A DNA stretch of 64,000 nt from Chromatiales bacterium (ex Bugula neritina AB1) (GCA_001730015.1 MDLA01000113.1:1-64000); one strand, 5' to 3'; positions 1 through 9,394 are shown, numbered from the stretch's first letter. Translations and numbers: made by a program. The notes: generated by a model from the sequence alone, not told the origin.

Positions 1-10
1 CCTATAAGCT

Positions 11-42
11 TCCGGACTCGAAATTTTATGCAACACCAGGGT
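11..42. repeat. End of a dispersed inverted-repeat element, cut by the window edge
   Basis: The sequence from TCCGGACTCG through TTTTATGCAACACCAGGGT matches the ends of related repeats at 5039-5096 and 9453-9644 (the latter in reverse complement). It sits just beyond the stop codon of hmgA. Only one end is visible, so the element presumably continues left of the window. No coding capacity is seen. Confidence 0.6.
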
Positions 43-61
43 AGAATTTGCATACAGCTGG

Positions 62-1429
62 TTACTTCGGCCCGGGGGTACCATCATATTTTTTCTGCAG
101 TGATTTCCAGCAATCTGCGTAGTTTTCCTGCAATGGTGCTTCATTAGCCGCAAATGCAGTCAGATGCTGTGGAAACCGGGTTTCAAACATGAATGACATC
201 GTATTATCCAGCCTGCTTGCCTTGAGCTCCGCGTTCGATGCACCTTCAAAGGCATCTTTGTCCGGCCCGTGCGGCAACATCATATTATGCAATGATATTC
301 CACCCGGTGTAAAACCTTCCGGTTTGGCATCGTATACGCCATAAATATTGCCCATTAATTCCGACATCACATTCTTGTGATACCACGGCGGTCGAAAGGT
401 ATTTTCAGCGACCATCCAGCGTTCTCTGAACAGAACAAAATCAATGTTTGCCGTACCTTCAATGCCCGACGGCGCAGTAAGCACAGTAAAAATAGATGGA
501 TCAGGGTGATCAAACAATACAGCCCCGACCGGACAATAGTTCCGCAGGTCATATTTAAACGGTGCATAATTTCCGTGCCAGGCGACCACATCAATCGGGC
601 TGTGATCTATGTGTGTAGAATGAAACTGACCGCACCATTTAACAGTAACCGTACTGGCGGTTTCTCTGTCTTCGAACGCTGCCACCGGGGTTTTGAAATC
701 ACGCGAATTGGCAAGGCAGTTTGCTCCAATCGGCCCGCGGGACGGCAAATCAAATTTCTGCCCGTAGTTCTCGCATACAAAGCCGCGGGCAGGACCATCA
801 AGCAACTCTACCCGATAGACAAGCCCGCGCGGGATCACAGCGATTTCACATGGTTCTATATCGAGCAACCCGAGCTCGGTATGAAAGCGTAACCTGCCCT
901 GTTGCGGTACAACCAGCAGCTCGGAATCGGCAGAGTAGAAGTAGTCATCTACCATTGACCTGGTCACCAGATAGACATGGCTTGCCATACCGGTCTGTAT
1001 GTTTACATCTCCTGCTGTGGTCATGGTGCGCATGCCGCTAACGAACGTTAGCGGCTGAGTTGTATCAGCAAGCTCCAGAGGGCTCCAGCGATACTGCCCG
1101 AGACTGATAACATCAGGATCTATGCACGGCGCTGTCTGCCAGAAAGGCATGGCGATTTTTTCAAATCGACTGACATGGCGCACGGAAGGACGAATGCGAT
1201 AGCACCAGGTTCGTTCGTTCTGATGAGCCGGAGCCGTGAACGCAGTCCCGGATAATTGCTCAGCATACAAGCCGTATTCGCACTTTTGCGGGCTATTCAT
1301 ACCTTGAGGCAACGCACCGGGGAGGGCTTCTGTCTCGAAGTCATTTGCAAAGCCCGGCATATAACGTATTACGGTACCGGATGTACTTTCCGCCTGAACC
1401 ATCGGACGCGCTGGTGATTGTTCATTCAT
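62..1429 (-). CDS. hmgA: Homogentisate 1,2-dioxygenase
   Basis: This is a non-haem Fe(II) ring-cleavage dioxygenase that converts homogentisate to maleylacetoacetate in cytoplasmic tyrosine/phenylalanine breakdown. The 455 residues are close to the family's usual length. The N-terminal [18 protein letters not shown] and the block around [13 protein letters not shown] are diagnostic. Iron ligands by family alignment are His351 and Glu357 in [14 protein letters not shown] and His387 in [12 protein letters not shown], all present. The start ATG at 1429 gives the expected N-terminus. Maleylacetoacetate isomerase and fumarylacetoacetase are not next to it on the right; they may lie left of the window. 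The identification is very secure. Confidence 0.97.
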   Translation of the reverse strand: MNEQSPARPMVQAESTSGTVIRYMPGFANDFETEALPGALPQGMNSPQKCEYGLYAEQLSGTAFTAPAHQNERTWCYRIRPSVRHVSRFEKIAMPFWQTAPCIDPDVISLGQYRWSPLELADTTQPLTFVSGMRTMTTAGDVNIQTGMASHVYLVTRSMVDDYFYSADSELLVVPQQGRLRFHTELGLLDIEPCEIAVIPRGLVYRVELLDGPARGFVCENYGQKFDLPSRGPIGANCLANSRDFKTPVAAFEDRETASTVTVKWCGQFHSTHIDHSPIDVVAWHGNYAPFKYDLRNYCPVGAVLFDHPDPSIFTVLTAPSGIEGTANIDFVLFRERWMVAENTFRPPWYHKNVMSELMGNIYGVYDAKPEGFTPGGISLHNMMLPHGPDKDAFEGASNAELKASRLDNTMSFMFETRFPQHLTAFAANEAPLQENYADCWKSLQKKYDGTPGPK

Positions 1430-1514
1430 GTTGGCAAGCCAAAGAAACTGATACCCTCAATATACCGCACACTTAACCACCGCGGAACTGGTGCTCTACA
1501 CGAATTTGAAAGAT

Positions 1515-2492
1515 TCAGGCCGCCTGTTTGGCACAGACTTCTCCGGCGAGCATAATCGTAAAGCAGGTACCGACGCCGACTTCGCTCGTCACCGTAATCT
1601 CCCCATTGAGTTCCGCAACGATACCGTGGGAAATAGATAATCCCAGGCCAGTGCCTTTGCCAACCGGTTTTGTGGTAGAAAAAGGTGTGAAAACACTATT
1701 GAGTGTTTCCTCAGTCATACCACAACCATTATCAGTAAAGCTAATTGATACAACATCACCCAGATCGCGGGTTGCAATCTTTAAGACACCATTTTCAGTT
1801 GCATGACTTGCATTGACAATCAAGTTAAGAAAAACCTGCGATAGTTTTCCAGGGAAGCCTCGAACCCTGGGTACTTCACTATAATCCTCCTGGACTTTCA
1901 TAGAGAATTTAATCTGGTTATTAGCAAGCTTCAGTGTATTGGTCAAACACTCGATAATATCAACCGACTCAGTACCACCCGCATCGGAACGTGCAAACGC
2001 CTGTAGCCCGGCCACAATCGCTTTTACCCGCTCAACGCCATCTGTTGTTTCTACCAGCAGATCTTCGCAGTCCTTAAAAAGGAATTCCAGATCAACATCT
2101 GCTATATATTTGCCAAGAGCCCTGAGCCTCTGTTCGCGAATTTCCGTAGATTGTTCCGATACCAACCCGACGACATGTTTGTGGTATTCACTGAATTGAT
2201 CTATCGCATAAGACAGAGAATTTACGTTACTGAAAATGAATGCCAGTGGATTGTTGATTTCGTGAGCAACGCCTGCCGACATGGTACCCAGCGAAGCCAC
2301 TTTCTCTGACTGTACTAACTGACGTTGCTGGCTTTTTACTTCTTTCAACGCAGTATCGAGCTGTTCATGGGACTTCTGCAATGTTTGATAAGACAAATAG
2401 AGTTCGCGAGATTTGTCCTCCAATAGCTTTTCAGCCTTTTGCCTTCGAGCCTTTTCCCTTTTAAGCTTACGCTGAAGAATCGATATCTCCAT
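1515..2492 (-). CDS. Soluble histidine kinase paired with H-NOX (HnoK-like)
   Basis: This is a 325-residue cytoplasmic histidine kinase with no membrane segment. Residues 1-65 are a strongly charged coiled coil. The phosphoacceptor His77 lies in AGVAHEINNPLAF. A HisKA-type dimerisation region is followed by the HATPase domain, with N-box LNLIVNASHA, G1 box FTDNGCGM and G2 box GTGLGLSIS. It starts 5 bp after the stop of the upstream H-NOX gene, so the two are co-transcribed. In known systems of this layout, H-NOX binds NO and inhibits the autophosphorylation of its kinase. The likely phosphotransfer targets are the nearby REC-EAL and REC-HD-GYP proteins. The kinase assignment is firm; the partnership is inferred from context. 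Confidence 0.92.
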   Translation of the reverse strand: MEISILQRKLKREKARRQKAEKLLEDKSRELYLSYQTLQKSHEQLDTALKEVKSQQRQLVQSEKVASLGTMSAGVAHEINNPLAFIFSNVNSLSYAIDQFSEYHKHVVGLVSEQSTEIREQRLRALGKYIADVDLEFLFKDCEDLLVETTDGVERVKAIVAGLQAFARSDAGGTESVDIIECLTNTLKLANNQIKFSMKVQEDYSEVPRVRGFPGKLSQVFLNLIVNASHATENGVLKIATRDLGDVVSISFTDNGCGMTEETLNSVFTPFSTTKPVGKGTGLGLSISHGIVAELNGEITVTSEVGVGTCFTIMLAGEVCAKQAA

Positions 2493-2497
2493 CGGGA

Positions 2498-3036
2498 TCA
2501 GGCTGCAATTTTAAGATGTAACTCACATGCATCATCGCCGTTGTGCATGCATTTGTCATGGGTCAGCGTATAGTCAGTATCGAAATGTGTCGCAGCGCCA
2601 GCGATCAGACCTTCTGCGAGCATGCAGAGTTTACGTGGAGACGTGTAAACCATGGTCAGCTCGCTGTCTTCTTCATCAACGTATTTAAACTCGGGAAGAC
2701 CGGCATCAGGGTGCAGCTTTCTAACTTCAACGTGTATCACCTGATCCACCATAAGCAGAAACTGTTTAAGTGTTAAGCTGGAGTGAAGAAACTCTGGTTA
2801 TCCCGATAAAAACTCGGAAATACAAACTCGCCGAAAGCACAGACCAGATCGTTAACCGGAATACCGGATTTCTCATGTGCCACTGCAACCAAATCAAACA
2901 ACATTTTGTTCGGGTAGGTTTGACTGGATATATAGATACCGTCCTGACCAGCCTCATCCAGTATACCTTCCCATACTTCGTCGCCGAAGTTTTTTTCCAC
3001 CATCTCTTCGAGCAGATTGAAAACAACACCTTTCAT
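2498..3036 (-). pseudogene. H-NOX haem nitric-oxide sensor, interrupted by one frameshift
   Basis: Two overlapping reading frames together encode one H-NOX (HNOB) domain. Frame one starts at the internal ATG at 3036 (MKGVVFNLLEEMVEKNFG), preceded by a G-rich Shine-Dalgarno, and runs to a stop at 2773. Frame two continues the homology from about 2785 to the stop at 2498. Restoring one missing base near 2784-2790 gives a 179-residue protein. Its haem ligand falls at His102, with Pro115 and the haem-propionate motif Tyr131-Ser133-Arg135, exactly the numbering used for Thermoanaerobacter H-NOX. Cys138, His160, Cys163 and Cys171 match the zinc/redox site described for Vibrio and Shewanella H-NOX proteins. 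A TTT run at the break fits a lost T. The gene may be a recent pseudogene or a sequencing error, since no other damage is visible. The histidine kinase follows 5 bp downstream. Confidence 0.88.
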
Positions 3037-3251
3037 CCTTGAACCCCCATCAAAAGCAGTCAATCCCGACCGCCGTGCTGACAGACTATCGGCCAGTTAA
3101 CACAGGCCCTTGATATTTTAGACGTCGCGAGACTATCAAGATGGCGGCATGCCAGCCGATATTCCGCTCGCAAGAGCTGTACGTCTCGCCGAAGGACATA
3201 GCACCCAGCACAAGCCAATACCAACAGCACTATTCAAGACAGGATGTCCAT

Positions 3252-4955
3252 GTGGAAAAGCTGCTACTGCTCGTTGACGATGAACCGCAAATTCTAAAAT
3301 CCCTGCGGCGTCTGTTTCACAACACTGATTACACCATTCTAGCGACAACTTGCGCAATCGAGGCACTTGAAATAATTCGGGAGCAACCGGTATCGGTGTT
3401 AATATCAGATTACAGCATGCCAAGCATCACGGGCGCGGAACTACTATCCAGGGCCCAAACCCTGCGGCCGGATATGTACACTATTATTCTCAGTGGCAAC
3501 AGTGACCAGGAAGCCGTACTGCGCTCCGTAAACGATGGTGGTGCTTCGAAGTTTATCAACAAGCCCTGGGATAGCGAGGCCCTACGTACGCTGGTTGATG
3601 ATGCCTACCGCGACTGGTCGAAGGCTCATTATGTACTGGAAACACCACAGGTACTAAACCAGGCGTCTTTTGTCTCTCAATTGGCGTCACAAGTAAAAAA
3701 CGATGTCAACTGCATTGTGGTTTATTTTCATCTGCCAGATATTCTTAATCCGCAAGGGACACTCGATATAGGTGAGAAACGCGAACTGCTCAGGACTTTT
3801 CTTACCCATCGCACCAATGAACCGTGGCTACTTATTACCTTTGGTGTGACGGACGAGGGCAGGCTGTGTGCGTTCCTAACAACACCAGACAGCCAATCAG
3901 TACAAACTACTGTTGATCGACTGTATAACTCTCTGCCAGACTCAATCAAATTCAATGGATATCAGCTCCCGGTGAGATGCGACATCGGCTATAGCGTGTC
4001 TGACAATAGTTACATCGACGCCTGCGAGCTGATCAACAATGCAATAATGGCACTGCAACATGCAACGGTCACTAATATGAGCGGTCCGATAGCGTTCAAG
4101 CAGCAATTCAGAATAAAACACACTGAGCAACAACTTCTTAACCACCGCCTGCAACAAGCGCTGGTAAACGACGAGCTGGAGATATTCTATCAGCCGAAAA
4201 TCAGTTTGGAGACACATTCAATTTGCGGCGCCGAAGCGTTGATGCGATGGACAAACCCACAGCTCGGCTCTGTTTCCCCAGCGGTGTTTATTCCACTCGC
4301 CGAGAAAAATGGACTAATCAATGAACTGGGTAACTGGGTGATGTGCCAGACAGCATTGCAATGGACACAACTCCAGATAAACAGCATAAACGACTGCCGC
4401 ATTTCTATCAATGTTTCACCCGTGCAACTCAAAGACCCTAAATTTAAAAGCCGGCTGATATCAGTATTAACCAGCAGTGGGATCAGCCCGAGTCTTTTTG
4501 AAATTGAGTTAACCGAAAGCACGGCATTGCAAGACTTCGACAGAACATTGTACTTGTTGAGCGAGATTCACGAACTGGGGGTAATGATTTCTATTGATGA
4601 CTTCGGCACCGGGTATTCTTCGTTAAACTATCTGAGTACACTTCCGGTTGATATCATGAAAATTGACCGGTCGTTTATTTCTCCCATACCGGAAAACCGT
4701 GTTAGCCTGCGACTAGCGCAAAATCTGATTAGAATCGGCCATGATCTAGGCCTGGAGGTTGTAGCCGAAGGTGTTGAAAACGCTGCGCAACTTACCGCTC
4801 TTTCAGAAGCCGGCTGCGATGTGATTCAGGGTTATTATTTCAGTAAACCGCTGCCGTTAGATGGATTCAGAAATTTCACGGCGCAATTTGATACCTCAGA
4901 TGCAGCTATTGAACTTGCGACCGGGAAAAGCAGACTTCATCGTCTTGCCGGTTAA
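3252..4955 (+). CDS. Response regulator: REC, degenerate GGDEF, EAL (HnoB-like c-di-GMP phosphodiesterase)
   Basis: This is a predicted cyclic di-GMP phosphodiesterase controlled by phosphorylation. The frame is open from an ATG at 3141 (604 residues), but homology begins at the GTG at 3252, which has AGGA seven bases upstream and is preferred here. Numbering from 3141, the REC domain spans about 38-155 with acceptor Asp90 and Lys141. Residues about 185-315 resemble a GGDEF domain whose signature has decayed to TDEGRLCAF. The EAL domain (about 340-590) keeps Glu365 of EAL, Asn424, Glu457, the DDFGTGYSS motif at 486-494, Lys507, Glu543 and Gln563, so catalysis should be intact. It is divergent from the H-NOX/kinase pair across about 215 bp, as expected for an H-NOX output regulator. 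Confidence 0.9.
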   Translation: MEKLLLLVDDEPQILKSLRRLFHNTDYTILATTCAIEALEIIREQPVSVLISDYSMPSITGAELLSRAQTLRPDMYTIILSGNSDQEAVLRSVNDGGASKFINKPWDSEALRTLVDDAYRDWSKAHYVLETPQVLNQASFVSQLASQVKNDVNCIVVYFHLPDILNPQGTLDIGEKRELLRTFLTHRTNEPWLLITFGVTDEGRLCAFLTTPDSQSVQTTVDRLYNSLPDSIKFNGYQLPVRCDIGYSVSDNSYIDACELINNAIMALQHATVTNMSGPIAFKQQFRIKHTEQQLLNHRLQQALVNDELEIFYQPKISLETHSICGAEALMRWTNPQLGSVSPAVFIPLAEKNGLINELGNWVMCQTALQWTQLQINSINDCRISINVSPVQLKDPKFKSRLISVLTSSGISPSLFEIELTESTALQDFDRTLYLLSEIHELGVMISIDDFGTGYSSLNYLSTLPVDIMKIDRSFISPIPENRVSLRLAQNLIRIGHDLGLEVVAEGVENAAQLTALSEAGCDVIQGYYFSKPLPLDGFRNFTAQFDTSDAAIELATGKSRLHRLAG

Positions 4956-5357
4956 CGGTACCAGCACGGCGTTAATCACACGGATGGGTATACTTATCCG
5001 TTCTTAAAGAGCACATCTGATATATATTTTCTTTAATTAACCCTGGTAGAAGCTGCACGGTGGTTCCGGACCGGATATTTACGCAACACCAGGATTAAAA
5101 TGCAGAAGGTTGATGTGCGAGCTTATCCACCCTGAAATTAATCAATGTGGCGAATCGATGCAGAGGGATAAACGGAGTGCATCCACCAGCAATCTCTGGG
5201 TACAAAAAAAACCGCGACCACATAAAATCATCCAACTTTCCTTATGATCCTCTATAGTCAGTTAATCATGGCTTTGTATTGACTTGCACAATAATGAGAC
5301 GAGTTAGCGATTACTATCTAAGCAAAGATGTATCAGACCTAAGAGCCTACCACCTGA
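4956..5357. other. Intergenic region of 402 bp between convergent regulator genes
   Basis: No coding sequence is supported here. It contains a weak hairpin (4980-5001, ACGGAT/ATCCGT followed by TTCTT) that could terminate the EAL gene, and the small repeat element at 5039-5096. The rest, including an AT-rich stretch at 5200-5300, shows nothing I can identify. Confidence 0.5.
5039..5096. repeat. Small dispersed inverted-repeat element
   Basis: It begins AACCCTGGTAG and ends ACGCAACACCAGGATT, so the outer bases are inverted copies of each other. The inner segment CCGGATATTTACGCAACACC is the same module seen at 11-42 and, degenerated, at 9625-9644. At 58 bp it is too short to code for anything and looks like a minimal non-autonomous element or palindromic repeat unit. 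Confidence 0.55.
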
Positions 5358-6695
5358 TCAGGTTCGAACCTTGAGTAGCTTAGACTCACTGGAACCTGAC
5401 TTCAGCGATTTAAATTTAGCGATAAACGTAGCGGTAAGCTCCTGCCCGCTTCGCAACATTAAAACATTCTCTCGTAAATAGACATCTTCAGCCAAAATCA
5501 TCCCGGGCTCTACGTTGTCAATATTCAGAATTAACTCTTTATTGACCTTTTCCTGCTGTTTTAGATTATGATTTATCGCTATAAAGGCGTCCACCACAGC
5601 GGGATCATATCGCCGTTCGATATTTGAATTTAGATAAGCAATTGCACTCTCTGTGTCCATTGCCGTACCTTGCATAGCGCCCGAGAGTAAATCATCGAAC
5701 TCATTGACCACGCCTAAAATTCTGGCGCCAACGGGAATTTCTTCACCTTTTAGCTTATCCGGGTACCCACCGCCACCGTACTGTTCATGATGCGAGCGAA
5801 TAATCTGCGAAGCATTATTCAGTGGAGCAAGTGTCACCAGTATCGCTTCACCGTTTGTTGAATGCTGCTGAAACACTTCTTTCTGGTCATCAGTCAGTGT
5901 TTCATAAGGGGTTTTGAGGAGATCGTCTGGCAAGCCGATTTTGCCAATATCGTGCAGCAATGCCGCGTATCGAATATCAACACGAGCTGCTTCGTCAATT
6001 CCCATTTTTTCAGCAACTAAATCTGCCGCCTCGGCGATTCGCTCTCCATGTGCCGTGGACTCTCCTTCACGCATTCCTATAATACGGGAAAATACTGCAA
6101 TTGAATCTATGTATGCCTGCTCGATCTGACTATTCGACGCTTGCAGCTGCTCAGCAACCAGCCTGAGTTCTTTGGTCCTGACCTGAACCTTTTCTTCCAA
6201 TGACTGGTTGAGTTCCTGCAGTTGTATATTCTGCTGCGCAGTGAGTGCATTCAATCGACGATGCTCGTCCCTTAAATGCTTTGTTTCCAGCGCCCTTTGC
6301 ACAGATAGCGACAGATCATTATCATCCCAGGGCTTGGCAATATAGCGATAAATACTACCATTATTTATTGCTCCAACAGTCGATTCCATATCGGAGTAAC
6401 CCGTCAGTAGCATTCGAACGGTATCCGGCCACCTGGTAGCTACCTCTGTAAGAAAATGGTTGCCGTCCATTTCAGGCATTCGCATGTCTGACATTACGAT
6501 ATCAACGGAATTTTCTTCAAGAAATTCCAGTCCCTCGGCGCCGCTATTGGCAATATGAATCGTGTGGCCGAAACGCCTGAAAACCCGTTTAAGCGACATT
6601 AGAATCCGCGATTCATCATCAACACACAGTATCGTGCCAGTCAATCGGGCGGGTTCGTCGCTGAATTCTTCGGTAGTTTTCTGCTGAGCAAGCAT
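5358..6695 (-). CDS. Response regulator with HD-GYP domain (HnoD-like)
   Basis: This 445-residue protein has a REC domain at about 20-135 (acceptor Asp70 in VMSDMRMP, Lys121), a coiled coil at about 140-195, an HD-GYP domain at about 197-370 and a C-terminal extension of about 70 residues. HD-GYP domains hydrolyse cyclic di-GMP at a metal centre. Here His248-Asp249, His278, His302, His303 and the GYP of GGGGYP (307-312) are kept. The Asp expected in the later D-x-F-D motif is Asn331 (VVNEFDDLL), so one metal ligand is probably lost and activity may be reduced. In Shewanella H-NOX networks a degenerate HD-GYP regulator (HnoD) modulates the EAL regulator, which fits this neighbourhood. It could instead answer to the membrane kinase at 7760, since it is divergent from that operon. 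Confidence 0.88.
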   Translation of the reverse strand: MLAQQKTTEEFSDEPARLTGTILCVDDESRILMSLKRVFRRFGHTIHIANSGAEGLEFLEENSVDIVMSDMRMPEMDGNHFLTEVATRWPDTVRMLLTGYSDMESTVGAINNGSIYRYIAKPWDDNDLSLSVQRALETKHLRDEHRRLNALTAQQNIQLQELNQSLEEKVQVRTKELRLVAEQLQASNSQIEQAYIDSIAVFSRIIGMREGESTAHGERIAEAADLVAEKMGIDEAARVDIRYAALLHDIGKIGLPDDLLKTPYETLTDDQKEVFQQHSTNGEAILVTLAPLNNASQIIRSHHEQYGGGGYPDKLKGEEIPVGARILGVVNEFDDLLSGAMQGTAMDTESAIAYLNSNIERRYDPAVVDAFIAINHNLKQQEKVNKELILNIDNVEPGMILAEDVYLRENVLMLRSGQELTATFIAKFKSLKSGSSESKLLKVRT

Positions 6696-6885
6696 GAATG
6701 ATTCACTTCCCTGTTTGAATGGATAATCTGATCATCGGTCCCTTGATCACGCAGGGTATAGCGGCCCATTCACCCGCTGCTGAATAGTAATAATTATCGC
6801 TTGAATTATTTTTCAACAGAAATTCTTTATATTCCAGAATTAATGCCGATACCGTGGGCTGGTCTTTTAACGAAAAGGAATTCTA

Positions 6886-7695
6886 ATGAAAGCCCGCGCC
6901 ATAATAGTATTTACTCTGGCCATTCTATATTGCGGTAACTCCTATGCAAGAGACTATACCTTCAGTATCGTCCCTCAACAATCTGCAGCCAAAATTGCAC
7001 GACTGTGGGGGCCTCTGCTAAAACAGATCAGCAGTGATACCGGTTTATCACTGAAGCTCACCACCGCTAAAGATATACCGACCTTCGAAAAACGTCTCAC
7101 ACAGGGAAAATATGACTTTGCCTACATGAACCCATACCACTTTACGGTTTTCAGTAAAAAACCCGGTTACCTGGCATTAGCTCACCAGAAAGACAAATAT
7201 ATTCGCGGTATTGTGGTAGTCAGAAAAGACAGTCCGCTCACCAACCTTGCAGAGCTCGATGGTTCGACTTTAGCTTTTCCTTCCCCGGCAGCATTCGCAG
7301 CTTCAATCCTGACACAGGCCAAATTAATCAATGACTCAATCAACTATACCCCTAGATACGTATCGTCCCACGACTCTGTCTATCTAGCCGTTGCTCGAGG
7401 CCTGGTACCAGCCGGTGGAGGAGTTATACGCACATTTAAAAATACTGACCCGGCTCTGCGGGAACAACTGAAGATCTTCTGGACAACACCCAAATACACA
7501 CCACACGCATTCGCAGCACATCCAGCCGTGCCGCATGCCGATAGATTGAAATTGCAGGCCGCTCTAAGTTCGCTGGATACCACCGAAGCCGGCCGGGCAC
7601 TGCTCAGCGCCATCAATTTCAAAGGCATAAAGCCGGCAGAAAGTGACAGCTGGAACGACGTCCGGGAGCTAAACCTCAGTGTACTTAGTGAATAG
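6886..7695 (+). CDS. PhnD-like periplasmic substrate-binding protein
   Basis: The 269-residue protein has a cleavable signal peptide (about 1-21, ending NSYA) followed by a PhnD/phosphate-phosphite-phosphonate type II binding fold. Typical blocks are YTFSIVPQQSAAKIARLWGP, KYDFAYMNPYHFTVF and the GGGVIRTFK segment. No ABC ATPase or permease gene is nearby. Instead a membrane sensor kinase follows after 64 bp, so this protein probably acts as a ligand-binding sensor subunit rather than a transporter component. The natural ligand cannot be read from the sequence; phosphonate is only the family name. Confidence 0.85.
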   Translation: MKARAIIVFTLAILYCGNSYARDYTFSIVPQQSAAKIARLWGPLLKQISSDTGLSLKLTTAKDIPTFEKRLTQGKYDFAYMNPYHFTVFSKKPGYLALAHQKDKYIRGIVVVRKDSPLTNLAELDGSTLAFPSPAAFAASILTQAKLINDSINYTPRYVSSHDSVYLAVARGLVPAGGGVIRTFKNTDPALREQLKIFWTTPKYTPHAFAAHPAVPHADRLKLQAALSSLDTTEAGRALLSAINFKGIKPAESDSWNDVRELNLSVLSE

Positions 7696-7759
7696 TTAAT
7701 CTAGCGACTTAGACGCACAACAGAACTATCTGATATCAGAGTAAGAGTATAAGGATTTT

Positions 7760-9394
7760 ATGTCGTTAAGATTTAAAACGGTAATTGGCATCGCGCTGAT
7801 CGAAGCAATATTATTAGCATTACTCATTGTAACGGTAATGTCATACCAGCGTAACAGTGCCGAAGAGGCGTTACAGAAGCGTGCTTACACGACTGCCGAA
7901 CTGTTTTCAACGACTACAAAAGATCCATTACTCTCTATGGATCTAGCCTCTCTTGATGCGTTCAGCTCTGAGTTAATGAAGAATCCTGATTTACTCTATG
8001 TGCGAGTAATTGCACAGGATGGACAAGTCTATTCGGAAGCGGGTACCAGCGAACTGCTCAAGCGTGAATTTGCGGAAGACCGTAACCTTGAAGACGTAGG
8101 CGACGGCATTTTCGATGTATCCGCGAGCATAAAGGAAGGGGGAATAGAGTATGGACGGGTGGAACTTGGATTCGATACCGGTTCCATACAACAGCTTATT
8201 GCAGAGGCCCGCAACTACGGGATCGGCATTGCCATGGTAGAAATGGGGCTGGTTGCATTATTCTCACTTCTTCTGGGTACCTATCTGACTCGCCAGCTGG
8301 AAGTACTGCGACATTCAGCAAAGAAGATATCGAAGGGTGATTACACTGTTAAAATACCCACTAGCGGCAAAGATGAAATTTCCGAATTAGCGACCGCATT
8401 TAACTCTATGTCAGTTGCATTACTGGACACCCAGAAAACCAGAGACAAGCACGAAGCAGATCTTAAAGAACTGAACCAAACGCTCGAGCAACGGGTAGAG
8501 CTACGGACAGAGAAAATTAATCGCCAGATAGAGGAGCTGAAACTTGCAAACAGTCGAATAGCGGATACCCAGGCAAAGCTTATTCAGTCGGAGAAACTCG
8601 CTTCAATCGGTCAGCTAGCCGCCGGTGTTGCCCACGAGATCAACAATCCCATCGGTTTTGTGCGTAGCAACCTGTCTGCCCTTGACGACTACATAAATGT
8701 GTATCAGATACTGATAGAAAACTACAGGAGCATTGAATCACTGGAGGCAGATGCACAAGAGGTGAGAAGACTTGAGATCGCCAGCATCGAGAAATCAGAG
8801 GACATAGATTTTATCAATCAGGATATCAGAGAGCTTCTGGCCGACTGTCGCGACGGTACAACCAGAGTTCGGGATATTGTAGCCGGCCTGAAAGATTTTT
8901 CTCATCAGGGCAGTAAGAGCCGCGACTTGTGCGACCTAAATGCCTGCATCACCTCTACACTCAAGATCGCTACCAATGGACTGAAACACAAATGCGATGT
9001 GCTCACGGATTTACAGGATATACCGTTAATCCGTGCCAATCAGGGTGAGTTAAATCAAATTCTGATGAACCTTTTCGTCAATGCCGGCCAGGCCATAAGC
9101 CACGGTGGCAGTATCGGCGTCAGAACAACAAGCAATGGCAGCACTGTTTCAGTGGCTGTATCGGATACCGGCTCGGGGATCGAGCCTGAGAACCTTGATA
9201 AGTTATTTGATCCATTTTTCACCACTAAGCCCATTGGCGAGGGTACCGGTCTCGGACTGGCTATTTCGTACGGTATCATCCAGGATCACGATGGTAGTAT
9301 TGATGTAGAAAGCGAGGTAGGCGTCGGCACAACCTTCACTATCAACTTCCCGTTACCGGAAGAAGGCAAGTCTGAATTGCCACTGGCTGCGTGA
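7760..9394 (+). CDS. Membrane sensor histidine kinase
   Basis: The 544-residue kinase has a first transmembrane helix at about 7-28, a periplasmic region of about 120 residues, a second helix at about 153-176 and a HAMP domain at about 177-230. A coiled coil at about 225-280 precedes the HisKA domain, with His292 in AAGVAHEINNPIGF. The HATPase domain has the N-box LNQILMNLFVNAGQAI, VSDTGSGI and GEGTGLGLAIS. It lies 64 bp after the PhnD-like gene in the same direction, suggesting that the binding protein reports to it. No receiver domain is attached. The nearest candidate partner is the REC-HD-GYP gene on the other side of the divergent promoter region. Confidence 0.92.
   Translation: MSLRFKTVIGIALIEAILLALLIVTVMSYQRNSAEEALQKRAYTTAELFSTTTKDPLLSMDLASLDAFSSELMKNPDLLYVRVIAQDGQVYSEAGTSELLKREFAEDRNLEDVGDGIFDVSASIKEGGIEYGRVELGFDTGSIQQLIAEARNYGIGIAMVEMGLVALFSLLLGTYLTRQLEVLRHSAKKISKGDYTVKIPTSGKDEISELATAFNSMSVALLDTQKTRDKHEADLKELNQTLEQRVELRTEKINRQIEELKLANSRIADTQAKLIQSEKLASIGQLAAGVAHEINNPIGFVRSNLSALDDYINVYQILIENYRSIESLEADAQEVRRLEIASIEKSEDIDFINQDIRELLADCRDGTTRVRDIVAGLKDFSHQGSKSRDLCDLNACITSTLKIATNGLKHKCDVLTDLQDIPLIRANQGELNQILMNLFVNAGQAISHGGSIGVRTTSNGSTVSVAVSDTGSGIEPENLDKLFDPFFTTKPIGEGTGLGLAISYGIIQDHDGSIDVESEVGVGTTFTINFPLPEEGKSELPLAA

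Noticed and set aside
377..892. Plus-strand open frame of 171 codons
   Set aside because: It lies entirely antisense to hmgA, has no family resemblance and is explained by the hmgA codon pattern.
2773..2800. Programmed -1 frameshift in H-NOX
   Set aside because: No X-XXY-YYZ slippery heptamer and no obvious downstream pseudoknot was seen; a lost base is simpler, though not proven.
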